From an uncultured Robiginitomaculum sp. (GTDB taxonomy: Bacteria > Pseudomonadota > Alphaproteobacteria > Caulobacterales > Maricaulaceae): 5,494 bases of DNA. Shown here in pieces: positions 5,114-5,494 of the stretch. The translations under genes were made by a program, and so were the position numbers. The notes beneath the pieces were generated by a model. The model was not told where the DNA came from. It saw only the letters and a list, made by a program, of their open reading frames with translations, and ran no database searches. How positions within the stretch are numbered: the first letter of the stretch is position 1; each line of letters begins with the position of its first letter. The DNA lies in the NCBI GenBank assembly GCA_938003555.1, contig CALKXN010000172.1:1-5494 (forward strand), written 5' to 3'.

Positions 5114-5494
5114 ATGTTACCCAAATTTATCACCCGCGCAGCCATAGCTGGCGCGCTATCACTCATCGCGGCGCTGCCCGCTCATGCGCAAGACGCGCCC
5201 GCAATCAGCGCAGGCGACACAGCGTGGATACTCACCGCGACAGCACTTGTCTTATTTATGTCATTGCCGGGATTGGCGCTATTTTACGGCGGGCTTGTGC
5301 GCGCGAAAAATGTGCTCTCAGTTCTGATGAAAGTCTACGGCATCGCCGCAGTCGCAAGTTTGGTTTGGGTCTTTGCCGGATATTCCATTGCCTTTGGCGA
5401 CGCCAATGGCTGGTGGGGCGGACTGGGTAATCTCTTCCTTGGCGGATTAGGCCGCGACGCGGTTTCAGGGTCGATTCCAGAAAGCGTATTCGTG
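5114..5494 (+). CDS. amtB: Ammonium transporter AmtB-type (second copy, 3' partial)
   Basis: The frame is open from ATG 5114 to the window end, giving 127 residues of an inner-membrane ammonium channel. Residues 1-25 form a signal peptide with likely cleavage at AHA-QD. The mature start (GDTAWILTATALVLFMSLPG, 34-53) and the strongly conserved ALFYGGLVRAKNVLSVLMK (55-73) are classic proteobacterial AmtB, followed by the second membrane segment (74-95) and the loop before helix 3. The Phe gate and twin histidines would lie beyond the window edge, so function cannot be judged. In this region the first copy instead reads AAGFAMLEAGLVRSKNVSMQ, so the two are not a recent duplication. AmtB of this type is often encoded next to glnK; none is visible upstream, and downstream is not covered. 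Confidence 0.93.
   Translation, partial: MLPKFITRAAIAGALSLIAALPAHAQDAPAISAGDTAWILTATALVLFMSLPGLALFYGGLVRAKNVLSVLMKVYGIAAVASLVWVFAGYSIAFGDANGWWGGLGNLFLGGLGRDAVSGSIPESVFV

Noticed and set aside
5062..5430. 122-codon plus-strand frame starting at TTG 5062
   Set aside because: It overlaps the real AmtB frame in another phase, and its Arg/His/Ser-rich product resembles no protein I know.

Overview
The window looks like chromosomal DNA of an alphaproteobacterium. This is inferred from gene content and composition: moderately GC-rich, with a class 2 pyrD next to a DUF952 gene, a PaaI-type thioesterase beside a MATE exporter, and paired ammonium transporters. GANTC (the CcrM methylation target) is scarce in the coding regions but present in the regulatory gaps, which fits the Caulobacterales/Maricaulales/Rhodobacterales side of the class. 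The genus cannot be named from this sequence alone.

Layout. Positions 3-104 (+) hold the C-terminal end of a protein that starts outside the window. After 2 bases comes a hotdog-fold PaaI-type thioesterase (107-541, +), whose last 8 bases overlap the start of a 453-residue DinF-like MATE exporter (534-1895, +). These form one tightly packed unit. Running against it on the minus strand is a two-gene unit, DUF952 (3295-2936) then pyrD (2919-1861), 16 bases apart. The MATE and pyrD genes overlap tail to tail by 35 bases, with no visible terminator between them.

A 208-base divergent regulatory gap (3296-3503) separates the DUF952-pyrD unit from a complete ammonium transporter gene on the plus strand (3504-4907). 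The gap contains three GANTC sites, two of them inside an 8-base perfect inverted repeat. A strong intrinsic terminator (4971-4998) ends the transporter transcript. After another short leader, a second, clearly different ammonium transporter begins at 5114 and runs off the right edge. No P-II (glnK) gene lies between the two transporters.

Functionally the window joins pyrimidine synthesis (PyrD), ammonium uptake (two Amt proteins), export of an unknown compound (MATE) and acyl-CoA hydrolysis (PaaI-type). I see no mobile element, CRISPR array, tRNA, rRNA, phage gene or defence system. Nothing here is a convincing new system. The points most worth a second look are the structure of the divergent amt/DUF952 regulatory region and the unlike tandem amt pair.
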